A program made the translations under genes and the position numbers. Of a stretch of 64,000 nucleotides of DNA, positions 26,039 to 34,962 are shown one piece after another (within the stretch, counting starts at the first letter, position 1; every line of letters starts with the position of its first letter). The notes beneath the pieces are model-generated. The model searched no databases and was not told the origin of the DNA. It was given only the letters and a program-made list of their open reading frames with translations. Source of the DNA: CAZQXD01 sp964597315 (GTDB lineage: Bacteria; Pseudomonadota; Gammaproteobacteria; Competibacterales; Competibacteraceae); assembly GCA_964597315.1 (NCBI GenBank), contig CAZQXD010000015.1, positions 1-64,000 on the forward strand, read 5' to 3'.

Positions 26039-27277
26039 TCAGGTATTGGCGGCTGTTGGCGGGGAGTGGGGCGAGTTCGAGGGCAAGGGCAGGCAAACGG
26101 TGAAGGCGGCGCCTTTCCCAGCCGTGCTATCCACTTGGATATGGCCGCCGTGCCGCTCGATGATTTTCTTGGCGATGACCAAGCCTAGGCCAGTGCCCTG
26201 TCGGCGTTGTCCGTTGCGGACACTATGAAACGGTTGGAACAGGGTTTTCAGCTGATCCTGGGGAATACCGGGACCCCGATCGCGCACCCGCACCACCAGC
26301 CAGTCCTGGCGGCGGCCCACCGCTACGGTCACCAGGCCCCCAGGGGGTGAAAAGTCGATGGCGTTGGTGACGAGATTGTCCAACACTTGCCTGAATTTGC
26401 TCGGGTCCACCGCCACCGGTGGGTTAGGGGCGCGGCAGCGAAAACGCAGCCGTACCTCCCGCTGCTCGGCCAGATAGTGGAGCAGGTCCACGTTGCGATA
26501 CACCAGTTCCGCCAGGTCTAGGGGTTGACGCCGCAACACCAGGCTGCCCGCCTCGATGCGGCTGATATCCAAAAAATCATTGATCAGATCGCTCATGAAC
26601 CGGCTAGAGCGTTCAATCTCATCGGCTAGCTTCAGGTCCGGGTCCGGCACCCGGCCACTGAGACGTTGGATCAACAACTGGCTGTACAGATGAATGACAT
26701 TCAGAGGATTGCGCAGATCATGGGCGGCCATGCCCAGGAACTGGTTTTTTAGTTCGTTAAGCCGGGCCAGTTCGGCGTTCTGTTTGACCAATTGCCGCTG
26801 AGTGGTGGCTAGTTCGTTGTTGAGCTGGGACAGTTCCTCGTAGAGGCCGATGAGTTGACTATCGTGGCGGATGTGGCTGCTCAGGCTCTGTTGGGTGAGG
26901 CGTAGGGTGTTGGCCTGCTCGTGGTTGATGCGCACCTGTTCCTGATAGAGGCGCGGCAGGACCGAATCGGGCTGTTCCCCTATCACCAGCAGCCTGTCCC
27001 CAACCCGTCCCCCGGCGCAGCGCAAGGTAATGACGCCCTCCTGACCCAGGCTCAGGTCCAACTCCCAGGCCAGGGCCGCTCCCTGGCGGGCGATGGTGGC
27101 CACGAACTCTCGCCCTTTCTCCCGGCTTCCGGGGTCCAGCAAATCGTCGAAGTGCTGCCCTGGAGTCGCTACCGACGAGAAGAATTCCCGGCTCAGGAAA
27201 TACAGGATGCGGCCATCGGGGTCGCAGATCAGGGCTATGTTCGGGTTGTACCCGGGCGAATGCTCAGCGTGTTGCAT
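26039..27277 (-). CDS. PAS-domain sensor histidine kinase
   Basis: About 412 residues and no membrane segments, so it is a cytoplasmic kinase. It has a PAS-like N-terminus (ALICDPDGRILYF), a coiled coil (QLNNELATTQRQLVKQNAEL), a HisKA domain with H186 (MAAHDLRNPLN), and an ATPase domain with N box LVTNAIDFSPP, G1 DRGPGIP and G2 GTGLGLVIAKK. Start at MQHAEHSPG is chosen because it overlaps the end of the upstream B12-sensor gene by 14 bases, implying translational coupling. The kinase probably reads the state of that sensor. No response regulator is adjacent. Confidence 0.88.
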   Translation of the reverse strand: MQHAEHSPGYNPNIALICDPDGRILYFLSREFFSSVATPGQHFDDLLDPGSREKGREFVATIARQGAALAWELDLSLGQEGVITLRCAGGRVGDRLLVIGEQPDSVLPRLYQEQVRINHEQANTLRLTQQSLSSHIRHDSQLIGLYEELSQLNNELATTQRQLVKQNAELARLNELKNQFLGMAAHDLRNPLNVIHLYSQLLIQRLSGRVPDPDLKLADEIERSSRFMSDLINDFLDISRIEAGSLVLRRQPLDLAELVYRNVDLLHYLAEQREVRLRFRCRAPNPPVAVDPSKFRQVLDNLVTNAIDFSPPGGLVTVAVGRRQDWLVVRVRDRGPGIPQDQLKTLFQPFHSVRNGQRRQGTGLGLVIAKKIIERHGGHIQVDSTAGKGAAFTVCLPLPSNSPHSPPTAANT

Positions 27278-28340
27278 CGGTGGTATCAGGGAACAGGCTA
27301 GTGACCACCGCCACCGCCTCGGTGGCATTGGTGGCGTAGCCGTCGGCCCCCAGTTGTCGCCACAAACTGGGCGCCAGATTGAAGGGCTGGCCGCCCACGA
27401 GGATTTTCACTCCCGCGCAGCCTGGTTCCTGGCGCACCTGTTGGATCTGTTCCCGAAGCATTCCCAGGTGTTCCCCCAGGGTCACCGACAGACACAGCAG
27501 ATCCGGCGATTCACGGGACAGCAACGCCGCCAGGTCGGTGGCCTCCACATTGGCGCCCAGATAGAGGGTGTCCCAGCCGGCAAGCTCGAAAAGATCGGCG
27601 ACCATGCGGGCGCCGATCTCATGCAGTTCGTCCCCCACACAAGCCATGACCAGCCGCCGATCCACACGCTGGCTGCCGAAAATACGCGGGTACAGACGAG
27701 ACATGATGGTTTGGGTGGCGGCGCTGATAAAGTGTTCGTGGGCCACACCCAGGTGGTTGAGCTGCCAAAGCCGTCCCACCTCTCGCAACACCGGCTGAAA
27801 CACGCCCAGATAGATATCGGCAATGGTCGCGCCCTGCTCCAAGGCGGTTTCGATCAAGGCGTAGGCCCGGTGGCGGTTCAGGCCCAGCAGGGCGTCAAGA
27901 TACTCCTGGGCTAGCTCCGCCAGTGGGGCGTCTTCCAGCAGATAAGAAACCGAAGGCGGCGAGGCGTCCATGCCGGACCGGGCGGCGGCGATGGCGTTCA
28001 GGATCCGGTCCACTTCATGGGGGGGGAAGTCTTCCCGCACCACCTGCTCCAGGCTGGCCAGCAAGTCCAGCAATTTTCGCTCCGGCATGCCCCGGGCGTT
28101 TCCGGTGGCTCGGGTCCAGGCGATCTGGTCGACAAACAATTCATTGCGATTGGTCGCCAGGGCTTCGCGCAGATATCGAAGTTGGCTGTCAGCCATATCC
28201 AGCACTCGTGCCCGCTCCTCCGCATCCTGGCGGGATAGCTCAGGATGCAAGTAGAAATGGCGCTCGACGATGCGGCGGGCCAGCAGCGGGCGTTGGTCAG
28301 CGGACAGTTCAATTGGCGTGGCGATCTCCACAATATCCAT
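27264..28340 (-). CDS. CarH-like B12-binding sensor protein
   Basis: 358 residues. The C-terminal half has a four-helix cap and B12-binding Rossmann domain. It carries W192-x9-E202-H203 (LWQLNHLGVAHEH), the CarH photoreceptor signature, and E238-x-H240-x-x-G243 (ELHEIG), the base-off B12 motif in the E form used by CarH-type proteins. The His after the Trp in CarH (bis-His ligand in the light state) is Q here, with a His three residues later. The first 125 residues are not MerR-like; they are helical, loosely like RsbR-type N-termini. It is the first gene of an operon with the kinase. A light or cobalamin sensing role is inferred. Confidence 0.82.
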   Translation of the reverse strand: MDIVEIATPIELSADQRPLLARRIVERHFYLHPELSRQDAEERARVLDMADSQLRYLREALATNRNELFVDQIAWTRATGNARGMPERKLLDLLASLEQVVREDFPPHEVDRILNAIAAARSGMDASPPSVSYLLEDAPLAELAQEYLDALLGLNRHRAYALIETALEQGATIADIYLGVFQPVLREVGRLWQLNHLGVAHEHFISAATQTIMSRLYPRIFGSQRVDRRLVMACVGDELHEIGARMVADLFELAGWDTLYLGANVEATDLAALLSRESPDLLCLSVTLGEHLGMLREQIQQVRQEPGCAGVKILVGGQPFNLAPSLWRQLGADGYATNATEAVAVVTSLFPDTTDATR

Positions 28341-28482
28341 CAGCGAGGCCCTATTCGACAGGGTGGCAGGCGTCTAGGCTGAATGACTCTAACCGATTCG
28401 TGGCCCGTAAAGAAGGTCGGCTGACCAGGCAACACCCGCTCTGGGTTAATCCGGCTCAAATATTAAACGCAGTGTATCGGCC

Positions 28483-29067
28483 TCAGATCGGGTCCGCCAT
28501 AACCAGGGTCCAGTACACGGGGAAGTCAGCCGCTTCCGACGCCTCCACCTGGGCGGCGCCGATCTGGGTGAATAGCGGACTCATCAGGTTGACACAGTGG
28601 CCGGGGCTGTCCAGCCACAGCGTCAGGGTAGCATCGATGGTGATGGTGCCGGCGGCAATATTCTCGCCCAGCCGCGACCAAGAATAGCCCTGGAGGCTGA
28701 CCCGGTGGGCCACCGAAAGCCCGTCGGAGCCGGTATGGCTGAAGAAATTATGGGTAGCCATGTCAGTGGAATGACGTTCGGCCGCCAGGGCCAGGCGATC
28801 ATCCCAACTCACCGGCAGGGTGGCAGCGAGGGTTTGGTTCCCACAAGTCCGGGCCTGGGCGCGAAGTTCATTGATGGCTTCCGTCAGTTGTCCCGGGAAG
28901 CCCAACACGGGGTCGGGGTCGGGTTCCGGGGTGACGGGATTTTCGTCGACGACGGGATTTTCGTCGATGACGGGATTTTCGTCGACGACGGATGGCTCGG
29001 AGGCGTCATCCCTGCCAGTGCATCCCCATAACAACAGCAGACAGAGCAGACCGGTGACTTTGAGCAT
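28483..29067 (-). CDS. CAP/SCP-domain lipoprotein
   Basis: 194 residues. The lipobox LLLLWGC is followed by an acidic linker with three 6-residue repeats (VDENPV) and then a CAP domain (LTEAINELRAQARTCG, LAAERHSTDMATHNFFSHTGSDG, GYSWSRLGENIAAG, LWLDSPGHCVNLMSPLFTQIGAA). The CAP-type H...E...H set is present: H in AERHS, E in GENIAAG and H in SPGHC. It is predicted to be anchored to the envelope. It is transcribed alone, downstream of the msh genes in the same orientation. Confidence 0.88.
   Translation of the reverse strand: MLKVTGLLCLLLLWGCTGRDDASEPSVVDENPVIDENPVVDENPVTPEPDPDPVLGFPGQLTEAINELRAQARTCGNQTLAATLPVSWDDRLALAAERHSTDMATHNFFSHTGSDGLSVAHRVSLQGYSWSRLGENIAAGTITIDATLTLWLDSPGHCVNLMSPLFTQIGAAQVEASEAADFPVYWTLVMADPI
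28933..28986. repeat. 18-bp tandem repeat in the CAP lipoprotein linker
   Basis: Three units of GACGGGATTTTCGTCGAC (the second has T instead of C at the last base) encode VDENPV-type repeats on the minus strand, just after the lipobox. Confidence 0.9.
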
Positions 29068-29193
29068 GGCGGCTTTTTTTTGGTGAATTTTTTTAAACTA
29101 TAGGTCAGCTTCAGGCCTCCAGCCAAAGCGTTAAAGCGCGCCTTTGGCATCCCCGGCCCCACCGCCAGCGCCAGGGATGGTCCTGAATAGGGG

Positions 29194-29616
29194 TCAAGGC
29201 CCGGTGTTGGCTACCGTCACTTGTAAGCGACGGGACACGTAGTCTGGCGTACCGTAGACGCCAAATTCCCCAAGGGCATTGATGGTGAACAGGACTAAAG
29301 TCTGGGTGTTCTCTTGATGCTCTGAGCATTGGAATGACACACTTACCCGAAACCCCGCCAGACCCAAGGCGGTGAAAGGGATGTTGGTATCCGCCAGGGC
29401 CGGGCTTGGGCAGGTGTTCAGATTCCTGGTCAGGGCCAGCCCCCATTCCAGTCCGGCTCCGGCCGCCTGCAAAGCCCGGGAGGATTGCAGGGCGGTGGTC
29501 GGCCCGCTGGCCTGGATGGCGCCAACCCGCACGATATAGGCGCTCATGGCCGCCAGCACCACTAGCAGGAACACCGCCGCCACCAGGGTAAAGCCCTGTT
29601 GCCGCCGTGGGTTCAA
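29194..29616 (-). CDS. mshP: MSHA biogenesis protein MshP
   Basis: 140-residue minor pilin-like protein with a class III leader-like N-terminus (RRQQGFTLVAAVFLLVVLAAM) in which GF is the prepilin-peptidase site. This position next to mshO and the AAGAGLEWGLA motif (the AAxAGlEW pattern) are typical of MshP. The start appears to be TTG, overlapping the mshO stop by 4 bases (TTGA). It is the last msh gene of this operon here, followed by about 125 non-coding bases. Confidence 0.85.
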   Translation of the reverse strand: MNPRRQQGFTLVAAVFLLVVLAAMSAYIVRVGAIQASGPTTALQSSRALQAAGAGLEWGLALTRNLNTCPSPALADTNIPFTALGLAGFRVSVSFQCSEHQENTQTLVLFTINALGEFGVYGTPDYVSRRLQVTVANTGP

Positions 29617-30443
29617 GGCAGGTTCTCCACCCGCACCTGATGCAACAGGCGGATACGTTCGCCGCCGTCCTCCAGCACCAGGATCAGGGTCATTACCCCA
29701 GTGGGCGTGTCCATATAGAAGTCACAGTCCTCCACATGACGGGCCAGCAGGGCGCCGGTGTTGGGGGGGGAGTCGGGCAAGGCGGCGCTGGAACTATAGC
29801 TGGCGTGGCGGGTCAAGGTGCGAGCGTTTAGGTCGCAGTGGTACAAGACCGGGCCGGAAATCACGTACAGGCGCTGTTGTGGCGACGGGCCGGCGAACTG
29901 GAAACCGGAAGATAGGGTGATCCGGGCCTCGTCGTCGGGTTGGGTGACGGTGAAGGAGAGGGAGGTGGGGGTGATGATTCCGGGCTGGACGCCGGTGGCG
30001 GCATTCTGGAACAGGGTAGTGGTGGCGGCGCCAGCCGGGACGATGGCCAGCCGCGTCCCCCCGGCGGGGTCGAATACCCCCAGGATATTGAACCGGTCAT
30101 CGGCGAGGCTGAAGTCCAGCCAGGTCTCGGCTCCAGTGTGTTCCGTGGCGCCAGATTCGGCTCGGTAGCGCCCCCCAGCCGTGACCGCCAGCACTTCCAA
30201 AGAGCGATTGCCGTTGCCCGTGCGTACGCCGCCGGGTAGGGCGGCGGCCACCTCCCGGGCGATACGGCGCAGGGCCAGATCGGACTCGTCCACCAGCCCG
30301 GCTCGGCGGTTCACGTCCAGATAGCCCTGTAGAGGACGGGCGATAAAGGCCGTGGAGAGAATGGCGATGATCCCGGTGATGACAATCACCATCACTAATT
30401 CGATCAGGGTGAAGCCGCGCGGCGGACAGCGGGGGTGGGGCAT
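29613..30443 (-). CDS. mshO: MSHA minor pilin-like protein MshO
   Basis: 276 residues. Prepilin leader PRGFTLIELVMVIVITGIIA with processing before F and the conserved Glu5. The size, LVDESDLALRRIAREVAAALPGG and the position between mshD and mshP identify MshO. It probably belongs to the pilus-tip or priming complex of minor pilins. Its ATG shares one base with the mshD stop (TGATG). Confidence 0.88.
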   Translation of the reverse strand: MPHPRCPPRGFTLIELVMVIVITGIIAILSTAFIARPLQGYLDVNRRAGLVDESDLALRRIAREVAAALPGGVRTGNGNRSLEVLAVTAGGRYRAESGATEHTGAETWLDFSLADDRFNILGVFDPAGGTRLAIVPAGAATTTLFQNAATGVQPGIITPTSLSFTVTQPDDEARITLSSGFQFAGPSPQQRLYVISGPVLYHCDLNARTLTRHASYSSSAALPDSPPNTGALLARHVEDCDFYMDTPTGVMTLILVLEDGGERIRLLHQVRVENLP

Positions 30444-30907
30444 CAGTAATCGCTGCGAAAACCGGCCAGGGTTATCGGAACGTCCATATCCCCATGGCTG
30501 ACGGTGACGGTGACCCGTTTGGCGGGGAGCGCGGCCAGCGTGTCCGTCTCCACGCTCACCTGTACCCGATACCCCTCCAGACCGGCGATGGCCTGACCGC
30601 GCTGATCCCGGGCGCCGACATCGTCCAGGCCGTGGTAATCGGACAGGTCGTCGTATCCGCTGCGGCTCTCGCCGGGTTCCGGGCCACTGTCTAGGAGGGC
30701 GCCGAATGGCCGCTGTAGGATTTCCGCCAGATAGGCTTCGGCGATGGTCACGGCCTGTAGACGGAGTAGCGGATCGGCGCTACGGCCGATGACATGGAGG
30801 GTAGCCGTCAGCACCCCCGCCATGGCCACGCCAATGATGACGATGGACAGCACCAGTTCCACCAAGGTGGCGCCCCGTTGGCGGGAGGGCTCAAGGGCTA
30901 TACACAT
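30443..30907 (-). CDS. mshD: MSHA minor pilin MshD
   Basis: About 154 residues. The prepilin-type N-terminus is RQRGATLVELVLSIVIIGVAMAG, with A instead of F at +1 but the Glu5 kept. QAVTIAEAYLAEILQRPF fits MshD/PilV-like minor pilins. Start at MCIALEPS (30907) overlaps the mshC end by 17 bases; an upstream in-frame start at 30925 would add MSARPV. Confidence 0.85.
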   Translation of the reverse strand: MCIALEPSRQRGATLVELVLSIVIIGVAMAGVLTATLHVIGRSADPLLRLQAVTIAEAYLAEILQRPFGALLDSGPEPGESRSGYDDLSDYHGLDDVGARDQRGQAIAGLEGYRVQVSVETDTLAALPAKRVTVTVSHGDMDVPITLAGFRSDY

Positions 30908-31355
30908 AACCGGTCTCGCCGACAATTTGAATGGCCAGCACGCCGTCGACCGTTATCTGGGCGTCGGCCACCACGCCAGCAGCGGTCATGGCCTGGCCCA
31001 GGGGGTTGAATATCACCGTGGTCGCGCCTCCATACAAACCACTGGGCCACTGGAGCGGCTCCATCTCCGCCGGTAGGGTCACCACTCGGTTGAAATCACC
31101 GCTGTCACAGTTTTGACGCTGGCGCATTTGATAGCGGTCGCCGTTGATTTGAAACCGCGCCGGGCAGCCCGAGGCCACCGCACGCCCACGCGTGTAGCGT
31201 AAGGCCGCCACCGTGTCGTTCAGGGTCAGCCGGACCTGAAACCCCCGGTTGTCGAAAAACCGGGGCGTCGCCAGGGCCGCCAGTACCCCGACGATGACCA
31301 ATACTAGAGCCAGTTCCACCAGGGTGAAGCCCGAGGCCGCAGTCGGCCCGTCCAT
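30891..31355 (-). CDS. mshC: MSHA minor pilin MshC
   Basis: 154 residues with the prepilin leader ASGFTLVELALVLVIVGVLA and a GspH/FimT-like pseudopilin body (ALRYTRGRAVASGCPARFQI, YQMRQRQNCDSGDF). Start at MDGPTAASG (31355) gives the normal short leader; the longer open frame upstream is shadow. It starts 10 bases after the mshA stop. Confidence 0.87.
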   Translation of the reverse strand: MDGPTAASGFTLVELALVLVIVGVLAALATPRFFDNRGFQVRLTLNDTVAALRYTRGRAVASGCPARFQINGDRYQMRQRQNCDSGDFNRVVTLPAEMEPLQWPSGLYGGATTVIFNPLGQAMTAAGVVADAQITVDGVLAIQIVGETGYVYSP

Positions 31356-31365
31356 GGCGGTGGGA

Positions 31366-31812
31366 TTAGCAGCCGGAATCGGTGACCACGTAGGTGGGCG
31401 GCGTGTCCGCCGCATTGGAGGGGCTATAACTGAACTGGCAGTTTTCCTTGAGCTTGAAAACCGCCGTGGCCAGCCCATCGGCGGTCGAGGTGGAGAAGGT
31501 GAATGTGCTATCCAGTTCCACGGCCTTGTCGATGGTGAAAGCGGTGGGATAACCGTACAGCACTTTGATAATCTTGCCATCCACGGTGACTTCCTGGGTG
31601 GCGGTGCCGTCGGTTTTGTTTTCTATCAGCGCCTTGGCCCGGATCAGGGTGGCTGCCGACTTGACCGCCGCCAGGCCGCCGTTGAGGGAGGCTTTGCGGG
31701 CGTCGGCGCCCAGGTTGATAAAGCGGGGCAGGGCCGTGGCGGCCAGAATGCCCAACACCACGATAACAATGATCAGTTCGATCAGCGTAAAGCCGGATTG
31801 CCTGGCGTTCAT
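31366..31812 (-). CDS. mshA: Major MSHA pilin MshA
   Basis: 148-residue type IVa pilin. The leader MNARQSG is followed by FTLIELIIVIVVLGILAATA with Glu5. The alpha/beta body ends with a disulfide-bonded D-region: one Cys in KENCQFSY and the last residue Cys (DSGC). Start at 31812 has GGAGA 6-7 bases upstream; an ATG 12 bases earlier (METH) is possible. Its place between mshG and mshC is the standard MSHA order, except that mshF and mshB, normally between mshG and mshA, are absent. Confidence 0.9.
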   Translation of the reverse strand: MNARQSGFTLIELIIVIVVLGILAATALPRFINLGADARKASLNGGLAAVKSAATLIRAKALIENKTDGTATQEVTVDGKIIKVLYGYPTAFTIDKAVELDSTFTFSTSTADGLATAVFKLKENCQFSYSPSNAADTPPTYVVTDSGC

Positions 31813-31863
31813 ATGAGTCTCCATGATTGTCTCCCTATTATGAATAGCTACTTTATGCAGGTA

Positions 31864-33087
31864 TTAGCGCAACATGACGCCAGTGAGGTCCCAAACTGGC
31901 AAAAACACCCCCAGGGCCAGAATCAGCACCAGTACGCCGATGATGATGATCAAAATGGGTTCGATGGACGCCGATAGGCGCTTGAGATCGTAGTCCACTT
32001 CCCGTTCGTAGTATTCCGCCACCTGTTCCAGCAGTTCTCCCACCGCGCCGGTTTCCTCTCCCACCGCCAGCATCTGCAACACCAAGGGCGAAAACATGCC
32101 GCTAGCAGCGGCGGTGCGGGTCAGGGTCTCGCCCCGCTCGATACCGCCGCGCATATCCAACAGCCGGGCGGCCACGAATTGGTTGTCCACCGCCTGGGCC
32201 ACTACGGTCATGGCCTGGATCAGTGGCACCCCAGCCTTCAAGGCCAGGGAAAAAGATCGGGCGAAGCGACCCAAGGTGGCCCGCTCGATGATGCCGCCGG
32301 TCAGGGGAATGCGTAGCTTGTAGCGATCCCACTGGTAGCGGCCAATGGGCGTGCGGATGGCATAAAGAAACCCACCCACTGCCGCCGCCAAGCCCGCCAG
32401 CAGCAAAGGCCACCAGGCCAGGGTGAAGTCCGATACCCCCACCAGCGCCTTGGTCTGCCAGGGCAAGTCCGCCCCCAGCCGGGTGAACACGCCGGCGAAG
32501 GAGGGCACCACCATGAGGTTGATGACCCCCACGGCCACGGAAATGGCCGCCAGCACCAACAGGGGATAGCGCAAAGCGGCTCGAACCCGGTCCCGGGTGT
32601 CTTTTTCCAGTTCCAGATAGCGGGCCATTTGCAAAAAGGTGGTATCGAGCTGGCCGGTATTCTCCCCCACCTGGATGATGCTCACATAGAGGCTCGAAAA
32701 CACTTTTGGATGGGCTCCTAGACCCTCGGACAAGGGGCGGCCGTTTTCCAAGTGTTCGGTCACTTCCCGCAGGGTGCGGGTCAGTAGCATGTTGCGGGTC
32801 GTATCCGCCAGGCCCAGGATAGTGCGGATCATGGGTACGCCGGCCCGGAGCAGGGTGTACATCTGGCGGCTGAACATGATCAGATCCATCAGGGGCACCC
32901 GGGCTAGACCCAGGCGCAGGCGCAGTTCCTCCAGGGAGTTGGGCCGTTCCTGGACCAGGCTGATGTCGATGGGGCTAAGTTCGCTGTTGAACAGCAAGTC
33001 GGCCACCATGTCGCTGGAACCGGCCTCCATATGGCCTTCCACAGCCTCTCCTCGGGCATTGCGGGCCTTGTAGCGGTATTGGGGCAT
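31864..33087 (-). CDS. mshG: MSHA platform protein MshG (GspF/PilC family)
   Basis: 407-residue inner-membrane platform of the pilus assembly machine. It has two GspF domains (FSRQMYTLLRAGVPMIRTI and FARSFSLALKAGVPLIQAM, about 70-190 and 270-390) and three membrane segments (LLVLAAISVAVGVINLMVV, WWPLLLAGLAAAVGGFLY and the C-terminal IIIIGVLVLILALGVFL). It follows mshE by 9 bases. Confidence 0.93.
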   Translation of the reverse strand: MPQYRYKARNARGEAVEGHMEAGSSDMVADLLFNSELSPIDISLVQERPNSLEELRLRLGLARVPLMDLIMFSRQMYTLLRAGVPMIRTILGLADTTRNMLLTRTLREVTEHLENGRPLSEGLGAHPKVFSSLYVSIIQVGENTGQLDTTFLQMARYLELEKDTRDRVRAALRYPLLVLAAISVAVGVINLMVVPSFAGVFTRLGADLPWQTKALVGVSDFTLAWWPLLLAGLAAAVGGFLYAIRTPIGRYQWDRYKLRIPLTGGIIERATLGRFARSFSLALKAGVPLIQAMTVVAQAVDNQFVAARLLDMRGGIERGETLTRTAAASGMFSPLVLQMLAVGEETGAVGELLEQVAEYYEREVDYDLKRLSASIEPILIIIIGVLVLILALGVFLPVWDLTGVMLR

Positions 33088-33096
33088 GGAGGCGTC

Positions 33097-34899
33097 TTAG
33101 CCCTCCGCCGCCGGGAGGGCGGTCGACGGCTCCAGTTCGGTGTCGTCCAGTTCTTGGACCGGTACGGGTGACGACGGGGCGTCCGCCACTTCCCCCACCA
33201 GATTCAGTACCTCGGCCACGGTGGTCAGACCCTGGACGGCATAATCCAGGGCGGCCTGGGCCAGGGGTCGGTAGTTGGCGCGGGTGGCGGCGATCCGGGT
33301 ATAGCGGTTTTGGTCATTGTCCCGCAGGGCTTCGGCCAGTTCCCGGTCCAGTTCCAGCAGCTCGTAAACCCCGATCCGGCCTCGGTAGCCAATACCGTGG
33401 CAGCGGTTGCAGCCCACGCCGTGCTGAAGCCTGAGCGTCGATACGGCGTCTCCCAGCATGGACCGCAGCCAGACTTGTTCAGGGGCGCTGGGCTGGTAGT
33501 CCGTGGCGCAACCTTCGCAGATCCGACGGATCAGCCGCTGCGCCAGCACGGCCCGCAAGGCGGTGGCCAGCAAATAGCCCTCGGCTTCCATGTCCAGCAG
33601 TCGGCTGGCGGCGCCGACGGCGTCATTGGTGTGCAGGGTGGATAGCACAAGATGGCCAGTGATGGCGGCCCGCAGCCCCAGCTCCACGGTGTCGGCGTCG
33701 CGCATCTCCCCCACCATGATGATGTCCGGGTCTTGGCGCAGTGCGGTGCGTAGCACCCGCCCGAAGCTCAGGTTGATGGCCGGATTGACCTGGACTTGAT
33801 TGATGCGCGCCAGCCGGTATTCCACCGGGTCTTCCACGGTAATGACTTTCTTGGCCGAATCATTGAGTTCGGTGAGCGCCGCGTACAGGGTGGTGGTTTT
33901 GCCGCTGCCGGTGGGACCGGTGACCAGAATCATGCCATGGGGTTGTCGCACCAGGCGGCGGAACCGGACCAGCAGTTCCGAAGGCATGCCCAAGCGGTCC
34001 AGTTGCAGGCTCATTCCAGATTGGTCCAACAGGCGCATCACCACCGATTCCCCGTGTTGTACCGGCATGGTGGACAAGCGCACGTCGATGGAGCGGCCCC
34101 GGACTCGAATCTGGAAGCGGCCGTCCTGGGGCAGGCGTTTTTCGGCGATATTTAGCCCGGCTATGAGCTTGAGGCGCAGCACCAGAGCCGAGCTGATGCG
34201 CTGCTCCTTCATGACTTGTTCCTGGAGCACGCCGTCGATACGTTGGCGAATGCGCAGCACTTTTTCGTCAGGCTCAATATGGATATCCGAGGCGCGCATG
34301 GACACGGCGTCTTCAAAAACGGTTTGCAACAGTCGCACTACCGGAGCATTGGCGGTGTCCTCCTCAGCGACCATCTGAGTGAGGTCGATGTCCCGGGAAC
34401 TTAACTCCTCATTAAGCTCCTCGGCCAGGGTGGTGATCTCCGAGGTGCGCCGATAGACCAGATCGATGGAGCGCAGCAGGTCCGATTCGCGCACCGCCGC
34501 CGGGGTCACCGGGCGCTTGAGCAGCCGGGCCAGTTCGTCGTAGGCGAAGATGTCCGTGGGATCGGACATGCCCACCACCATATCCGTGCCCTTGTCCTCC
34601 AAGACGATGGCCCGGAAGCGGCGGGCGTGGGTCTCTGGCAGCCGTCGCACCACGTCGGGTTTGAACTTGAAGTGTTTGAGGTCCACCAGCCTGATACGCA
34701 ACTGCCGGGACAAAAACTCCAGCAGGGAGTCCTCGTCGATAAACCCCAGTTCAATCAGCGTGCGTCCCAGTTTGCGCCCGGAGCGGCGCTGCTCGTTCAG
34801 GGCGGCCAGTAACTGGGCCTCGGAGATGATCCCGTTCTGTACCAGCATATCCCCCAGGCGCAGCTTTTTGGAGAGATTCATGGGGCTGTCGAAATGCAT
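33097..34899 (-). CDS. mshE: MSHA extension ATPase MshE
   Basis: 600 residues. This PilB/GspE-family ATPase drives pilus extension. Residues 10-75 form an MshEN c-di-GMP-binding domain with two RLGxxL-x2-G...L-x2-Q-like halves (RLGDMLVQNGIISEAQLLAALNEQ without the middle, then LGRTLIELGFIDEDSLLEFLSRQ), so c-di-GMP control is expected. The motor has Walker A GPTGSGKTTT, an Asp box, Walker B (DPDIIMVGEMRD), a His box and a Cys4 zinc site (CEGC ... CNRC). Start could also be MNLSKK at 34881. Confidence 0.94.
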   Translation of the reverse strand: MHFDSPMNLSKKLRLGDMLVQNGIISEAQLLAALNEQRRSGRKLGRTLIELGFIDEDSLLEFLSRQLRIRLVDLKHFKFKPDVVRRLPETHARRFRAIVLEDKGTDMVVGMSDPTDIFAYDELARLLKRPVTPAAVRESDLLRSIDLVYRRTSEITTLAEELNEELSSRDIDLTQMVAEEDTANAPVVRLLQTVFEDAVSMRASDIHIEPDEKVLRIRQRIDGVLQEQVMKEQRISSALVLRLKLIAGLNIAEKRLPQDGRFQIRVRGRSIDVRLSTMPVQHGESVVMRLLDQSGMSLQLDRLGMPSELLVRFRRLVRQPHGMILVTGPTGSGKTTTLYAALTELNDSAKKVITVEDPVEYRLARINQVQVNPAINLSFGRVLRTALRQDPDIIMVGEMRDADTVELGLRAAITGHLVLSTLHTNDAVGAASRLLDMEAEGYLLATALRAVLAQRLIRRICEGCATDYQPSAPEQVWLRSMLGDAVSTLRLQHGVGCNRCHGIGYRGRIGVYELLELDRELAEALRDNDQNRYTRIAATRANYRPLAQAALDYAVQGLTTVAEVLNLVGEVADAPSSPVPVQELDDTELEPSTALPAAEG

Positions 34900-34962
34900 A
34901 GGGCCGGCGTCGTATCGGGAGAAGGGGGAATACCTCTCCTATCGACGGCGCAGGCGTGAACT

